DNA of 38,839 bases from Shewanella hafniensis. GTDB taxonomy: Bacteria; Pseudomonadota; Gammaproteobacteria; Enterobacterales; Shewanellaceae. The notes under the pieces are model-generated. The model saw only the letters and a program-made list of their open reading frames with translations. It had not been told where the DNA came from and searched no databases. Position numbers and translations under genes: made by a program. Below, in pieces: positions 1 to 9,113 of this stretch (positions within the stretch are counted from its first letter, which is position 1; every line of letters starts with the position of its first letter). Where the stretch lies: NCBI RefSeq assembly GCF_019655335.1, contig NZ_BPFD01000046.1, forward strand, positions 1 through 38,839. Direction: 5' to 3'.

Positions 1-86
1 CTACTCCTGTTTTATGTGGTTGTCAATCCCTCTCAGTGGGGAAGTGTGTGCCTCACCGCAAAACCCACCTAAACCACTGAGTTTGA

Positions 87-116
87 TTGATTTGCATCAA
101 AGCGAAGTGGTATAAA
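87..116 (+). promoter_or_regulatory. FNR/EtrA-type box overlapping a candidate cydA promoter
   Basis: The sequence TTGAT-TTGC-ATCAA at 87-100 matches the FNR-family consensus TTGAT-N4-ATCAA at every conserved base. Its left part doubles as a -35-like TTGATT (87-92), followed after 18 bp by TATAAA (111-116). EtrA is the Shewanella FNR homologue, and cyd genes are commonly oxygen-regulated. The box sits over the -35 rather than at the usual -41.5 activator position, so repression at this promoter, or activation of another start, are both possible. Confidence 0.6.
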
Positions 117-224
117 ATAGCCACAAATGAAAGCGAATAAATATCTTAACTATCTGATATTTATATCGATGAGATCATTTGATTGATTAAGTGGTAGGGT
201 GTTGGTCTCAGTTACTTGCGATAG

Positions 225-240
225 TGTGACTCGCGTCTCA
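225..240 (+). promoter_or_regulatory. Candidate CRP site upstream of cydA
   Basis: TGTGA-CTCGCG-TCTCA matches the CRP consensus TGTGA-N6-TCACA at nine of ten conserved positions. cAMP-CRP control of cyd has been reported in S. oneidensis, as I recall. No strong -10 was found at the standard class I or class II distance downstream. Confidence 0.4.
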
Positions 241-428
241 ATATGCGACGGATATTGGTACTTTTTAACCCTTGCTGCTTCGAACTAATGAAAAAGATTA
301 AATTTAACGGTTTATACTGATGTTCAGATATAAACACAAAATGAAAACTCACTATCCTACAAAGGCACTTGCTGTGATTGACGCGGGTTTTGTCATAGCA
401 ATTGGACGCACCAAGTAAGGAGTCACCG

Positions 429-1985
429 ATGATTGTTGAAGAGGTTGTTGAGCTATCGCGGTTGCAGTTTGCGCTGACAGCCATGTATCACTTCCTGTTT
501 GTTCCCTTGACCTTGGGGTTGGCATTTTTGCTGGCTATCATGGAATCACTGTATGTGATGACAGATAAACAAATTTATAAAGATATGACTAAGTTCTGGG
601 GTAAGTTATTTGGTATTAACTTTGCCTTGGGGGTTACCACAGGTTTGGCAATGGAATTCCAGTTTGGTACTAACTGGTCTTACTATTCGCATTACGTAGG
701 GGACATCTTTGGTGCGCCTCTGGCTATTGAAGGTTTAATGGCCTTCTTCCTCGAATCTACCTTCGTCGGTATGTTCTTCTTCGGTTGGGATCGTTTCACT
801 AAACGTCAGCATTTAGTGGTGACTTGGTTAGTGGCCTTTGGCTCTAACATGTCGGCATTGTGGATTTTAGTGGCAAACGGTTGGATGCAAAACCCTGTGG
901 GTTCTGTGTTCAACTACGAAACCATGCGCATGGAAATGACCAGCTTCGCCGAAGTGGTGTTTAACCCTGTTGCGCAGGTGAAGTTTGTTCACACTGTGGC
1001 TTCGGGTTATGTGGCGGGTGCCATGTTTGTACTGGCAATCAGTGCTTATTACATCCTCAAGAAACGTGACTTACCTTTTGCCCGTCGCTCATTTGCGATT
1101 GCGGCAAGCTTTGGTATGGCGGCGATTTTATCGGTTATCGTCTTAGGTGATGAATCTGGTTATAAAGTCGGTGAAGCACAGCGTGTTAAGTTAGCGGCAA
1201 TTGAAGCTGAATGGCACACAGAACCTGCTCCTGCGGCCTTTACTGCGGTTGGTTTCCCAAATCAAGAAACCATGCACACGGATTATGCGATCAAAATTCC
1301 TTATGCGATGGGCATTGTGGCAACACGTTCATTGGATGAAGAAGTCACGGGGATCCGTGATTTGATTGCTGAGCATGAAGTGCGTATCCGTAACGGTATG
1401 AAAGCTTATGCTATGTTAGTGAAGCTGCGTGCGGGTGAAGAAACCCCTGAACTGCGTGCGGCCTTTGAAGAAGCAAAAGTCGACTTAGGCTATGGTTTCT
1501 TACTGAAACGCTACACAGACAAAGTGGTTGATGCCACTGAAGAGCAAATTAAAGCAGCAGCTAAAGATTCTATCCCGAACGTTGCACCTATTTTCTGGAG
1601 CTTCCGTGTGATGGTAGGGCTAGGCTTTATCATGTTGTTCGTATTTGCTGCGGCATTCTGGCAAAGCACACGTCATCAAATCGCTGAGAAGAAATGGGTA
1701 CTTAAAGCTGCACTTTATAGCTTGCCATTACCTTGGATCGCGATTGAGTGTGGTTGGTTTGTGGCTGAGTATGGTCGTCAACCTTGGACGATTTCTGAGG
1801 TACTACCGACCTTTATGTCTGCATCAAGCTTAACGACTGGCGACTTATGGTTCAGTATCCTTTCTATCACCCTGTTCTACACTGTGTTGCTGGTGATTGA
1901 GATGTTCTTGATGTTTAAGTTTGCCCGCATTGGTCCGAGCAGTTTAAAAACTGGTCGTTATCATTTCGAGAACCTAGAAGCCTAA
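429..1985 (+). CDS. cydA: Cytochrome bd ubiquinol oxidase subunit I
   Basis: Catalytic heme subunit of the high-affinity quinol oxidase in the inner membrane. It oxidises quinol and reduces oxygen to water using hemes b558, b595 and d. The 518-residue product is close to the E. coli length (522). The N-terminus [18 protein letters not shown] contains His21, equivalent to the E. coli b595 ligand His19. The helix [12 protein letters not shown] carries the expected second His, and the C-terminal GRQPWTI motif is present. I chose ATG 429 because AAGGAG lies at 417-422 at good spacing; an in-frame ATG at 402 has no such site. cydB follows after 15 bp, so the two are cotranscribed. Confidence 0.97.
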   Translation: MIVEEVVELSRLQFALTAMYHFLFVPLTLGLAFLLAIMESLYVMTDKQIYKDMTKFWGKLFGINFALGVTTGLAMEFQFGTNWSYYSHYVGDIFGAPLAIEGLMAFFLESTFVGMFFFGWDRFTKRQHLVVTWLVAFGSNMSALWILVANGWMQNPVGSVFNYETMRMEMTSFAEVVFNPVAQVKFVHTVASGYVAGAMFVLAISAYYILKKRDLPFARRSFAIAASFGMAAILSVIVLGDESGYKVGEAQRVKLAAIEAEWHTEPAPAAFTAVGFPNQETMHTDYAIKIPYAMGIVATRSLDEEVTGIRDLIAEHEVRIRNGMKAYAMLVKLRAGEETPELRAAFEEAKVDLGYGFLLKRYTDKVVDATEEQIKAAAKDSIPNVAPIFWSFRVMVGLGFIMLFVFAAAFWQSTRHQIAEKKWVLKAALYSLPLPWIAIECGWFVAEYGRQPWTISEVLPTFMSASSLTTGDLWFSILSITLFYTVLLVIEMFLMFKFARIGPSSLKTGRYHFENLEA

Positions 1986-2000
1986 GCAGAGGATTTCATT

Positions 2001-3140
2001 ATGTTTGATTATGAAATATTAAGAGTTATCTGGTGGGCTCTGATCGGCGTACTGTTCATCGGATTTGCGGTTACTGACGGTTTTGACATGGGTGTCGGTG
2101 CGTTACTGCCAATCATAGGCAAAGACGATACTGAACGCCGTATCATGGTCAACACTATTGCTCCCCATTGGGACGGCAACCAAGTGTGGTTAATCACAGC
2201 AGGTGGTGCGTTATTTGCCGCTTGGCCTATGGTGTATGCAGTGTCTTTCTCTGGCTTCTATGTCGCCATGATGTTAGTGCTGTTTGCCCTTTACATGCGT
2301 CCAGTTGGATTCGATTACCGTTCTAAAATTGAAAATCCAAAGTGGCGTAAGTCATGGGACTGGGCCTTGTTTGCCGGCGGTTTTGTACCTCCACTGATCA
2401 TAGGCGTAGCCTTTGGCAACTTGTTACAAGGCGTACCGTTTGAATTCGACGAGTTCCTTCGTGCGACTTACCACGGTGGTCTATTCGGTCTGTTGAATCC
2501 TTTCGGTCTACTGGCAGGTCTTGTGAGCGTGAGCATGTTTATGATGCAAGGCGCTTCTTGGCTACAAATGAAGACTGATAGCGAGCTGCGAGTTCGTGCT
2601 GCGAAAGCCACGCAATTCTTCGCACTATTAGTGGCTGTGTTGTTTGCAGCAGCAGGCGTGTGGTTAGCCAATGGTATTGATGGTTATGTCGTGACATCAG
2701 TCCTTGACCATAATGCGGTGTCTAACCCAGCAATGAAAACAGTCGCGATTGAAGCGGGTGCTTGGCTTGCCAACTATGACAAATACCCCATCACTATGTT
2801 GTTCCCTTTCTTAGGTGTGCTATTGCCGCTGTTAGTGATTCTGGTGAGCCGCTTTAACCGTTCAGGTTTTGCGTTCCTATTCAGTTCGCTGACTGTCGCT
2901 ATGGTGATTTTGACGTGCGGTGCAGCTATGTTCCCATTCGTCATGCCATCATCATTAGACCCTAACGTCAGTTTGACTATGTGGGATGCAACAGCTAGTA
3001 AAACTACCTTAGGGGTGATGACTGCTGCCGCTGCGATTTTCGTCCCTATAGTATTGAGCTACACTGTTTGGACTTACTTTAAAATGTTTGGCCGTATCGG
3101 TCGTAAACATATTGAAGATAACAAAGCCTCTCTCTATTAG
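2001..3140 (+). CDS. cydB: Cytochrome bd ubiquinol oxidase subunit II
   Basis: Integral membrane partner of CydA in cytochrome bd, needed for stable assembly of the heme site. The product has 379 residues, the same as typical CydB. It opens with a short tail and a first helix rich in W, L, I and G, then the conserved stretch GFAVTDGFDMGVGALLP. HWDGNQVWLITAGGALFAAWP follows around residues 57-77. Several further hydrophobic helices run to a short basic C-terminus. A ribosome site precedes the ATG in the short cydA-cydB gap, and cydX follows after 19 bp. Confidence 0.97.
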   Translation: MFDYEILRVIWWALIGVLFIGFAVTDGFDMGVGALLPIIGKDDTERRIMVNTIAPHWDGNQVWLITAGGALFAAWPMVYAVSFSGFYVAMMLVLFALYMRPVGFDYRSKIENPKWRKSWDWALFAGGFVPPLIIGVAFGNLLQGVPFEFDEFLRATYHGGLFGLLNPFGLLAGLVSVSMFMMQGASWLQMKTDSELRVRAAKATQFFALLVAVLFAAAGVWLANGIDGYVVTSVLDHNAVSNPAMKTVAIEAGAWLANYDKYPITMLFPFLGVLLPLLVILVSRFNRSGFAFLFSSLTVAMVILTCGAAMFPFVMPSSLDPNVSLTMWDATASKTTLGVMTAAAAIFVPIVLSYTVWTYFKMFGRIGRKHIEDNKASLY

Positions 3141-3159
3141 GCATTAAGGAGCATCTGCT

Positions 3160-3276
3160 ATGTGGTATTTTACGTGGATATTAGGGGTTTTGTTGGCCTG
3201 TTCTTTCGGGATTATCAATGCCCTGTGGCTTGAGAATACTGAGAACATGGACAGATCGGCTGATGATGCCGAGTAA
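3160..3276 (+). CDS. cydX: Cytochrome bd small subunit CydX
   Basis: A 38-residue single-helix membrane peptide that associates with CydAB and stabilises the heme centre. It begins MWYFTWILGVLLACSFGIIN and ends in an acidic tail (DRSADDAE). The early Trp, Tyr and Phe residues and the Glu after the hydrophobic stretch are typical of CydX/YbgT. TAAGGAG sits about 8 bp upstream of the ATG. It is the last gene of the cyd operon and is followed at once by an intrinsic terminator. Length and position match the CydX described in S. oneidensis. Confidence 0.93.
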   Translation: MWYFTWILGVLLACSFGIINALWLENTENMDRSADDAE

Positions 3277-3292
3277 CGTCTAAACTCGATTT

Positions 3293-3320
3293 AAAAAACC
3301 TCGCACTTGCGGGGTTTTTT
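3293..3320 (+). terminator. Intrinsic terminator after cydABX
   Basis: AAAAAACCTCGC pairs with GCGGGGTTTTTT (one G-T pair) around a 4-nt loop, ending in a run of T. It starts 16 bp after the cydX stop. Confidence 0.85.
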
Positions 3321-3444
3321 ATTGGGATTTATTTGCTGGATTAGGCAAGGTTTAACCTATGTTGGGTTCATCTAAAAGCTATCCTCAATAATGGTCTCCT
3401 ATCACTTTCTTTAATAATGCCTCAAAACTCCCGTGCCTCGCTCC

Positions 3445-3476
3445 CATAAAAATGCCACCCAGTGTGGGTGGCATTT
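3445..3476 (-). terminator. Intrinsic terminator after the chemoreceptor gene
   Basis: An 11-bp perfect stem (AAATGCCACCC with GGGTGGCATTT) has a 5-nt loop. Read on the minus strand it is followed by TTTTTA, so it fits the end of the receptor gene that stops at 3539. It may act in both directions. Confidence 0.75.
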
Positions 3477-3538
3477 GATACATAACTCATTAGACATTTG
3501 CGCTAGTGGTGTTAATTGAACCTGTCGAGCGAGTCTAT

Positions 3539-5542
3539 CTAGGCCTTAAATTGGCTTATTTGGCGTTTTAAGGCCGCAGCTAAGGATGACAGTTCATTGG
3601 CTGACTGCACGGTTTCAGTGGCGCGATGTTCGCCTTCATTTGCCAGTTCACTGATCTGATGCAGATTATGAGTAATTTCCTCTGCAACACTGCTTTGCTG
3701 CTCGGTAGCTGAGGCGATATTGCGTGAACTAATGGCAAGTTCGCCAATTCGGCGGGTGATTTCCTTAAGCTGCTCGCCAGTAGCTTCACCCTGTGCTGCG
3801 GATTCCATGCCTAATTGATGACTCTGGCCCATTTGTTCTGTGGTACTTTTCACTTGCGTTTGCAGCTTTCCAATGGTTTGGCCAATTTCTAAAATGGATG
3901 ATTGGGTGCGCTGGGCTAAAGTTCTCACCTCATCGGCTACGACCGCAAAGCCTCTACCTTGATCGCCTGCACGCGCCGCTTCAATCGCCGCGTTAAGTGC
4001 CAGTAAATTTGTTTGCTCGGCAATACTGTTAATCACTTCGGTAACTTTACTGATGGCTTCACTTTCGTGACTCACTTTTTCAACCGACTGATGACTATTA
4101 CTAAGCTGTTCACTGAGTTTGAGTAAATCCTGCACCACTTTAGTTTGCTGACCTTGGCCTTCTTTGGCTGCGGCATCCACCTGTTGGCTCTGCACTGCGC
4201 CATCTTGGGCATGATTCGCCACATCGCGAATAGAGGTCGACATTTCTTCAATGGCAGTGGCAATTTGATCCGTTTGTAGCATCAAGGCCTGAGCTTCTTC
4301 GCCATTCTGTTTGGCAATACTTTGTGCCTTAGAAGCCTGCTGCTCTAAACTCATCACCGAATCCTGCAGGGCAATGATCAACTGTCTTAGCTCAGAGGAC
4401 ATGGTCGATACGCTGGTGGTGATACGATCCACTTCGTTTTGACTCTGAGGTGTTGATGGCGCTAAGTGATGACTAAAATCACCACTGCCTAGGCTTTCCA
4501 TATGCACTTGCAGGGCATGTAATGGTTTAAGTGTACGAATTAATACCACTGAAAGCAGCGCAGTGATCAGTGCTATCCCTGTTAGAGCAACGATAGCGTT
4601 GATAGTGAGTAACTGCATACTTTCTTCGTTGAGCTCACTCGCCTTAACTTGGCCTACCAGCATCCAATTCCAGCCAGTTACGGTTTGACTATAGGCAAAC
4701 ATAGGCTCATTTTTACTATTGCTATAACGGTATTCCGCGTCATCTTTTGTGGCCTCCGCCACACTTAATCCATCGAGCATAGACTCAGTGATAACCTCGC
4801 CCGCATTAAACTTAGGGTGCGCGACTAGCACATTGTCCGCTTTGCGGACTAACAGAAAATGGCCGCTTTCTTCTAAGGTGAGCCTGTTGACTGCATCTTG
4901 TAATTGTTTTAACGAGCTAGTGATATCAAAGCCAATATATAAGATACCAATGACTTGGCCTTGGACGTCCTTTACTGGGCGATAGACTGTCATATAGTCT
5001 TTGCCGAAGAGTTTGGCGTAGCCTTCGTATGCTTGGCCGCTGATCAGCGTTTGATAGCCTGGATGGGTTTTGCCGAGGAAGGTCCCTAATGCACGGCTAC
5101 CATCGGCTTTTTTGAGTGAGGTCGACACCCGCATAAAGTCATCGCCATCGCGCACGAATACCGTTGCTGTGCCGCCCGTTAGGTTTGCAAAACGATCGAC
5201 TTTGCTTTTTGAAGAGTTAATTTGTTCTTGTTCATGCATGAGGGCGGGAGAGCTGACTCCCATCAGATTAATAGTTTTATTTGGCTGACTAAATTGCCCC
5301 GGATACATTTCCTTAAACACATCGGCGTTGCGCCTAGCAAGTTGCAAAAGACTATCGTATTGCAGTTCTAACATGTCTGAAACGGCGCGCATTTCGGACT
5401 TCATGGCACTTATGCCTTTATCTTCTAATACATTTGAAGCGGCTTTGTAGGAGACGGTACTGAGTATACCAAAGATGATGAGTGTGAGGATAAACGCGAG
5501 GGCACCTATTTGCTTTGCAATAGGCCAATTTTTATAATTCAT
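3539..5542 (-). CDS. Methyl-accepting chemotaxis protein with periplasmic Cache-type sensor
   Basis: Transmembrane chemoreceptor of 667 residues that passes ligand signals to CheA/CheW. TM1 is at about residues 12-32. A periplasmic sensor of roughly 270 residues follows ([13 protein letters not shown] and [13 protein letters not shown] suggest a Cache_3/Cache_2 type). TM2 is at about 311-335, then HAMP to about 390 and a long coiled-coil signalling domain. The hairpin tip has the hallmark [19 protein letters not shown] followed by [18 protein letters not shown] lies 8 bp before the ATG. It is a single gene with its own terminator. The ligand cannot be told from sequence; Cache receptors often sense organic acids or amino acids. 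Confidence 0.93.
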   Translation of the reverse strand: MNYKNWPIAKQIGALAFILTLIIFGILSTVSYKAASNVLEDKGISAMKSEMRAVSDMLELQYDSLLQLARRNADVFKEMYPGQFSQPNKTINLMGVSSPALMHEQEQINSSKSKVDRFANLTGGTATVFVRDGDDFMRVSTSLKKADGSRALGTFLGKTHPGYQTLISGQAYEGYAKLFGKDYMTVYRPVKDVQGQVIGILYIGFDITSSLKQLQDAVNRLTLEESGHFLLVRKADNVLVAHPKFNAGEVITESMLDGLSVAEATKDDAEYRYSNSKNEPMFAYSQTVTGWNWMLVGQVKASELNEESMQLLTINAIVALTGIALITALLSVVLIRTLKPLHALQVHMESLGSGDFSHHLAPSTPQSQNEVDRITTSVSTMSSELRQLIIALQDSVMSLEQQASKAQSIAKQNGEEAQALMLQTDQIATAIEEMSTSIRDVANHAQDGAVQSQQVDAAAKEGQGQQTKVVQDLLKLSEQLSNSHQSVEKVSHESEAISKVTEVINSIAEQTNLLALNAAIEAARAGDQGRGFAVVADEVRTLAQRTQSSILEIGQTIGKLQTQVKSTTEQMGQSHQLGMESAAQGEATGEQLKEITRRIGELAISSRNIASATEQQSSVAEEITHNLHQISELANEGEHRATETVQSANELSSLAAALKRQISQFKA

Positions 5543-5800
5543 CGTACGATCCTATAGGTAACGGTTACATCAATGTAGCCTAAGTTTCACTCCATGGTCT
5601 TGATATGGGTCTAGCATTTAAGCAATTGTATAGTCAATTCTTTGATATTTACCAGTTTTAGATTTGAGTTAATGAATTCATTTGCTAGACATGTTGGCTG
5701 ATAAAAAGTCCCGTTAACTGGCCGTATTGTGATGGCATGGACTAAGCTGCTTAAGGTGAATGGAGTTCATAGTGTCAGAATCGTTATAGGGGAAGTGTAT

Positions 5801-6046
5801 ATGCTAGGTGAGAATCATGCGTTGGTTTATGAGTTTCCAGATTTTGTTGATCAAATTAAGCATCTAAAAGTCAATAATAGCGCTTTTGCTACCATGGCCA
5901 GTCGTTACCATGAGCTCGACAATAAAATCAGGGCATTGGAGTTAACAAAAGTGCCCACTGCCGATGAGCACTTTTTAGCGTTAAAATTAGAGCGGTTAAA
6001 CCTTAAAGATAAACTGTATCAATACCTAGTCCACGATGCGATTTAA
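5801..6046 (+). CDS. Small YdcH/DUF465 family protein
   Basis: An 81-residue, mostly helical, charged cytoplasmic protein of unknown function. It has the family pattern: a short N-terminus (MLGENHALVYEFP), then two amphipathic helices with HxxYHELDNKI-like spacing and a closing LKLERLNLKDKLYQYL. I placed the start at ATG 5801, preceded by AGGGGAAG; an in-frame ATG at 5729 would add 24 residues unlike the family. Its stop overlaps that of the convergent RND permease gene by four bases. The fold suggests a coiled-coil dimer like SlyX, but the role is unknown. Confidence 0.8.
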   Translation: MLGENHALVYEFPDFVDQIKHLKVNNSAFATMASRYHELDNKIRALELTKVPTADEHFLALKLERLNLKDKLYQYLVHDAI

Positions 6047-9000
6047 GCAGGAATGGCGGACTGATTGTTCGCCTTACGGGTTTTCATCAACAGTAAATAC
6101 ATAGTCGGTACCCAAACCAGAGAGAGCAACGTCGTCAGCAGCGTGCCGCCCGCGATAGCAATGGCAAAGGGAGGCCAAAATCCGCCGCCAGCAATGATAA
6201 GCGGGATAAAACCGCCCACTGTGGTAATGGTTGTCGAGCTGATATGGCGGCCACAACTGCTGACGGTTGAGACTATGGTTTCCATATCGCCGAGTCTGGC
6301 ACTCGGCATATCCTCAAGTTCAGCCAAGATCACTATGGCAGCGTTAATGGCTAGTCCCATCAAGCCTAGTAAACCTATGATGACCGGGAATCCAAAGGGA
6401 TAGCCGAACACAAACACGGCTAATAGGCCAAGCCCTGCCGATTGTATCGCGCTCAATAGAATAATCGCCGTGAGCCTGAAGGAGTTGAACGACAGCACCA
6501 CAGTGGCCAATAACAAGGTGACGACTAACATCACATTGGAGAGCAAATTGCCGACCGCTTCGTTACGTTTTGCGCTTTCACCCCCGATTTCAATGCGATA
6601 ACCCGATGGCAGCGCGAGTTGTGCCACTTTATCTTTGACATCGTTCAGCACCTGGGCGGGTAACACGCCACTGACAATATAGGCTTCTATGGTATTCACT
6701 CTTTGGCCGTTACGTCTTGGAATGGCGCCGCGGCTCACTTGTACTTCGTTGTGGGCGAGGGCAGAGAGCGCGACCGACTCACCCGAAGGTGTCACTAATT
6801 GGATTTCTGAAAGGCGGGTGACTTGTTCGCGACTGCCATCACCGAGTCGCACTCGAACGGGTAATGACTCCGTTTGCTCAAGTACGCTGCCACCGATAAC
6901 GCCCGTGGTCGACATTTGGATTTGCTTGGCAATATCCGTCAGACTTAAACCACTCATTAAGCTGGCATCTTCATTCACTTGCAGCCAAAGCTTAGGCGCA
7001 CCGGCACTTAAGGTGGCTCGGGTATGGAGCACGTCCGGTGTTTGCGCGAGGATATTGCGGACTTCATCGCCCAGCGTCCGTAACGTATCGAGATTCGGAC
7101 CGAAGATCATCAACTCTACAGGCGCATTAAAGGGCGGACCTTGCTCGAGTTTGCGAACTAGCACTTGTGCCTCGGGGAAAGCGCTATCGAATTGCTGTTG
7201 TAATTCGGGGATCAGCTCATTGGCGCGCTCAAAGTCGGTCACTTTCACCATGGCCTGCGCATAGTTAGTCGCGCCCTGTTGGCGTTGTGTCAGGTTGTAA
7301 TAAAATGAGGGCGTATTGCCGCCCACCACCCAATCGACTTGAGTGATCCCATTGACGGCATGGAGCTTTTTATCCATGAGCTGCACTTGATTCAAGCTGT
7401 TGTCTAAACTCACATGGGGCGCAAGATAGACTTCAATTTGGAACATGTTCCTGTCCGATGGCGGAAAGAATTGCTCTGTCATCTTACCCGAGGCGTAAAA
7501 ACCTAATACTGGCGTAATGCCGATAAGCAGCGCACTGAGAATAGGGCGCTTAAGGGCGATTCTAAGGCTGGTTTGAAAATATTGGCTCACAAGCGGGAGA
7601 TTTATTCCGTGTTGATACCAGACATCATGTTTGCCTTCATGGCTAAATCGTCCCGCAAGCCCCGCAATTATCGTGTGGGAAATCAGGTAAGAGCCCAGCA
7701 GCGCAAACATTACTGACATGGCAATGCCACCGACAAACTCCCCAGCGGCACCGGGCATCAGCACTATGGGCGCAAAGGCTAAAATAGTGGTAATTGTTGA
7801 ACCAGCTAAGGGCAGCCAAAGGTGGTGTATGGTTTCACTCACTGCGGCGAAGCGGCTCATCCCTTGTTGGCGTCGTTGTGAGATGGCATCGACAATCACA
7901 ATCGCATTATCCACCATGATCCCAAGGGCGACGACGAGTCCTGTCACCGACATTTGATGTATGGGCAGGCCGATATATTTCATGCAGGCCAAGGTAAACA
8001 GTGCTGTGAGGGGTAATGAAATCGCCACTATGATGGCGTTTCTGAGTCCTAGGGTGAGTAGCAATACCAGCAAGATGATCACAAACCCTTGCAGCAGGTT
8101 TACCACGAGTCCGCCAAGGCGATCACTGGTGTAACTGTTTTGCTCGAATAGCCATTGGATTTGGATATTGGCGGGCATTTCGCGATTAAGTTCATCGACG
8201 ACGCGATTCACTTGTGCTTGCCAGAGATCGACACGGCTATTGTTCAGCATGCGCGCGGCGACAAAAACGCCTTGTTCACCATCGACTAAGGCTATGCTGT
8301 CAGCAGGTGTTTTAGCTTGGCGCGTGACAGTGGCGATGTCGCCAAGGCGAATGACTTGGCCTTGACTATCAATTTTAAGCGGCACTTGGCGAATGCGAGT
8401 TAAAGAGTCGAGTTCGCCCGAGACTTCGACTAAGGCGCGAAACTCGCGGTTGTTGATTTCACCTGCGGCAATTTTACTGTCGGCGCCGCTGAGAATATGG
8501 GCGATGGCAGCGGGAGTAAGTTGTAACTGGCTCATCTTGTTGCCATCGAGCTGCACTAGCATTTCTTCGGTCGGTGCGCCGTAGAGTTTGACAAAATCTG
8601 TGCCAGACAACAGCCTGAGCCTGCTCTGTAATTCCTTCGCATAGCGGTTGAGCATATCGACCCTGACGGGCGTATTGCTATTCCACACTAAGCTTAAAAT
8701 TGCGGTGTAGGCATAACCAATTTGATCATCGAGTGTCGGGGATGGTATGCCCTCGGGCAGATTGACTTTCGCATCGGCTAATAAATCCCGCGCCCGAGAC
8801 CACACGGGGTCGGTCTCCATAACTGTGTCTTTCAATTCTAACTGTATGACTGAAATCCCCGGCCGAGAGGTCGATTGGATCAGCTTGATTTCTTCTAAAC
8901 GCCTGAGCTGATTTTCGAGCACTTCAGTGACTAAGGCTTCGACCCGCTCAGCTGAGGCCCCAGGATACGGGGTGATCACAGAGGCGAAACGGTTGGTTAT

Positions 9001-9111
9001 GTGTGGATCTTCGGTACGTGGAAGGCTAGAGATAGCACCAAAGCCTGCAACCAGTAATAGTGCAATAACTAGGCTGACTAAGCGGCCGTTTTCAACAAAG
9101 GCTTTAATCAT
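6043..9111 (-). CDS. RND efflux transporter, inner-membrane permease
   Basis: Proton-driven export pump subunit of the AcrB/hydrophobe-amphiphile type, 1022 residues, the usual length. It shows the duplicated RND layout: TM1 at the N-terminus (LVSLVIALLLVAGFGAI), a first periplasmic loop with PGASAERVEALVTEVLE, the TM2-6 block around 330-480, a second periplasmic loop, and the TM8-12 block near the end. TM4 reads GIMVDNAIVIVD: Asp401 matches AcrB Asp407, but Asn402 replaces AcrB Asp408. The adaptor gene lies 2 bp upstream. No outer-membrane channel gene is nearby, so a TolC-like protein must be encoded elsewhere. Substrates cannot be predicted. Confidence 0.92.
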   Translation of the reverse strand: MIKAFVENGRLVSLVIALLLVAGFGAISSLPRTEDPHITNRFASVITPYPGASAERVEALVTEVLENQLRRLEEIKLIQSTSRPGISVIQLELKDTVMETDPVWSRARDLLADAKVNLPEGIPSPTLDDQIGYAYTAILSLVWNSNTPVRVDMLNRYAKELQSRLRLLSGTDFVKLYGAPTEEMLVQLDGNKMSQLQLTPAAIAHILSGADSKIAAGEINNREFRALVEVSGELDSLTRIRQVPLKIDSQGQVIRLGDIATVTRQAKTPADSIALVDGEQGVFVAARMLNNSRVDLWQAQVNRVVDELNREMPANIQIQWLFEQNSYTSDRLGGLVVNLLQGFVIILLVLLLTLGLRNAIIVAISLPLTALFTLACMKYIGLPIHQMSVTGLVVALGIMVDNAIVIVDAISQRRQQGMSRFAAVSETIHHLWLPLAGSTITTILAFAPIVLMPGAAGEFVGGIAMSVMFALLGSYLISHTIIAGLAGRFSHEGKHDVWYQHGINLPLVSQYFQTSLRIALKRPILSALLIGITPVLGFYASGKMTEQFFPPSDRNMFQIEVYLAPHVSLDNSLNQVQLMDKKLHAVNGITQVDWVVGGNTPSFYYNLTQRQQGATNYAQAMVKVTDFERANELIPELQQQFDSAFPEAQVLVRKLEQGPPFNAPVELMIFGPNLDTLRTLGDEVRNILAQTPDVLHTRATLSAGAPKLWLQVNEDASLMSGLSLTDIAKQIQMSTTGVIGGSVLEQTESLPVRVRLGDGSREQVTRLSEIQLVTPSGESVALSALAHNEVQVSRGAIPRRNGQRVNTIEAYIVSGVLPAQVLNDVKDKVAQLALPSGYRIEIGGESAKRNEAVGNLLSNVMLVVTLLLATVVLSFNSFRLTAIILLSAIQSAGLGLLAVFVFGYPFGFPVIIGLLGLMGLAINAAIVILAELEDMPSARLGDMETIVSTVSSCGRHISSTTITTVGGFIPLIIAGGGFWPPFAIAIAGGTLLTTLLSLVWVPTMYLLLMKTRKANNQSAIPA

Positions 9112-9113
9112 AA

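Larger units (their letters stand above)
1..428 (+). other. Regulatory region upstream of cydA, no gene
   Basis: No convincing coding sequence lies here; the open frame on the opposite strand overlaps the cydA start and resembles nothing. The region holds a FNR-type palindrome at 87-100 that overlaps a -35-like TTGATT, a -10-like TATAAA at 111-116, and a CRP-like site at 225-240. An 8-bp inverted repeat (CTCAGTGG at 32-39 with CCACTGAG at 74-81) is also present, of unknown meaning. If the promoter near 87-116 is real, the cydA mRNA has a leader of about 300 nt. Confidence 0.6.

Noticed and set aside
212..484. A 90-codon minus-strand frame across the cydA upstream region
   Set aside because: It overlaps the cydA start, has low-complexity composition and no ribosome site; the region is better explained as regulatory.
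6689..7264. A 191-codon plus-strand frame opposite the RND permease
   Set aside because: It is antisense to a well-conserved gene, lacks a ribosome site and resembles no protein family I know.
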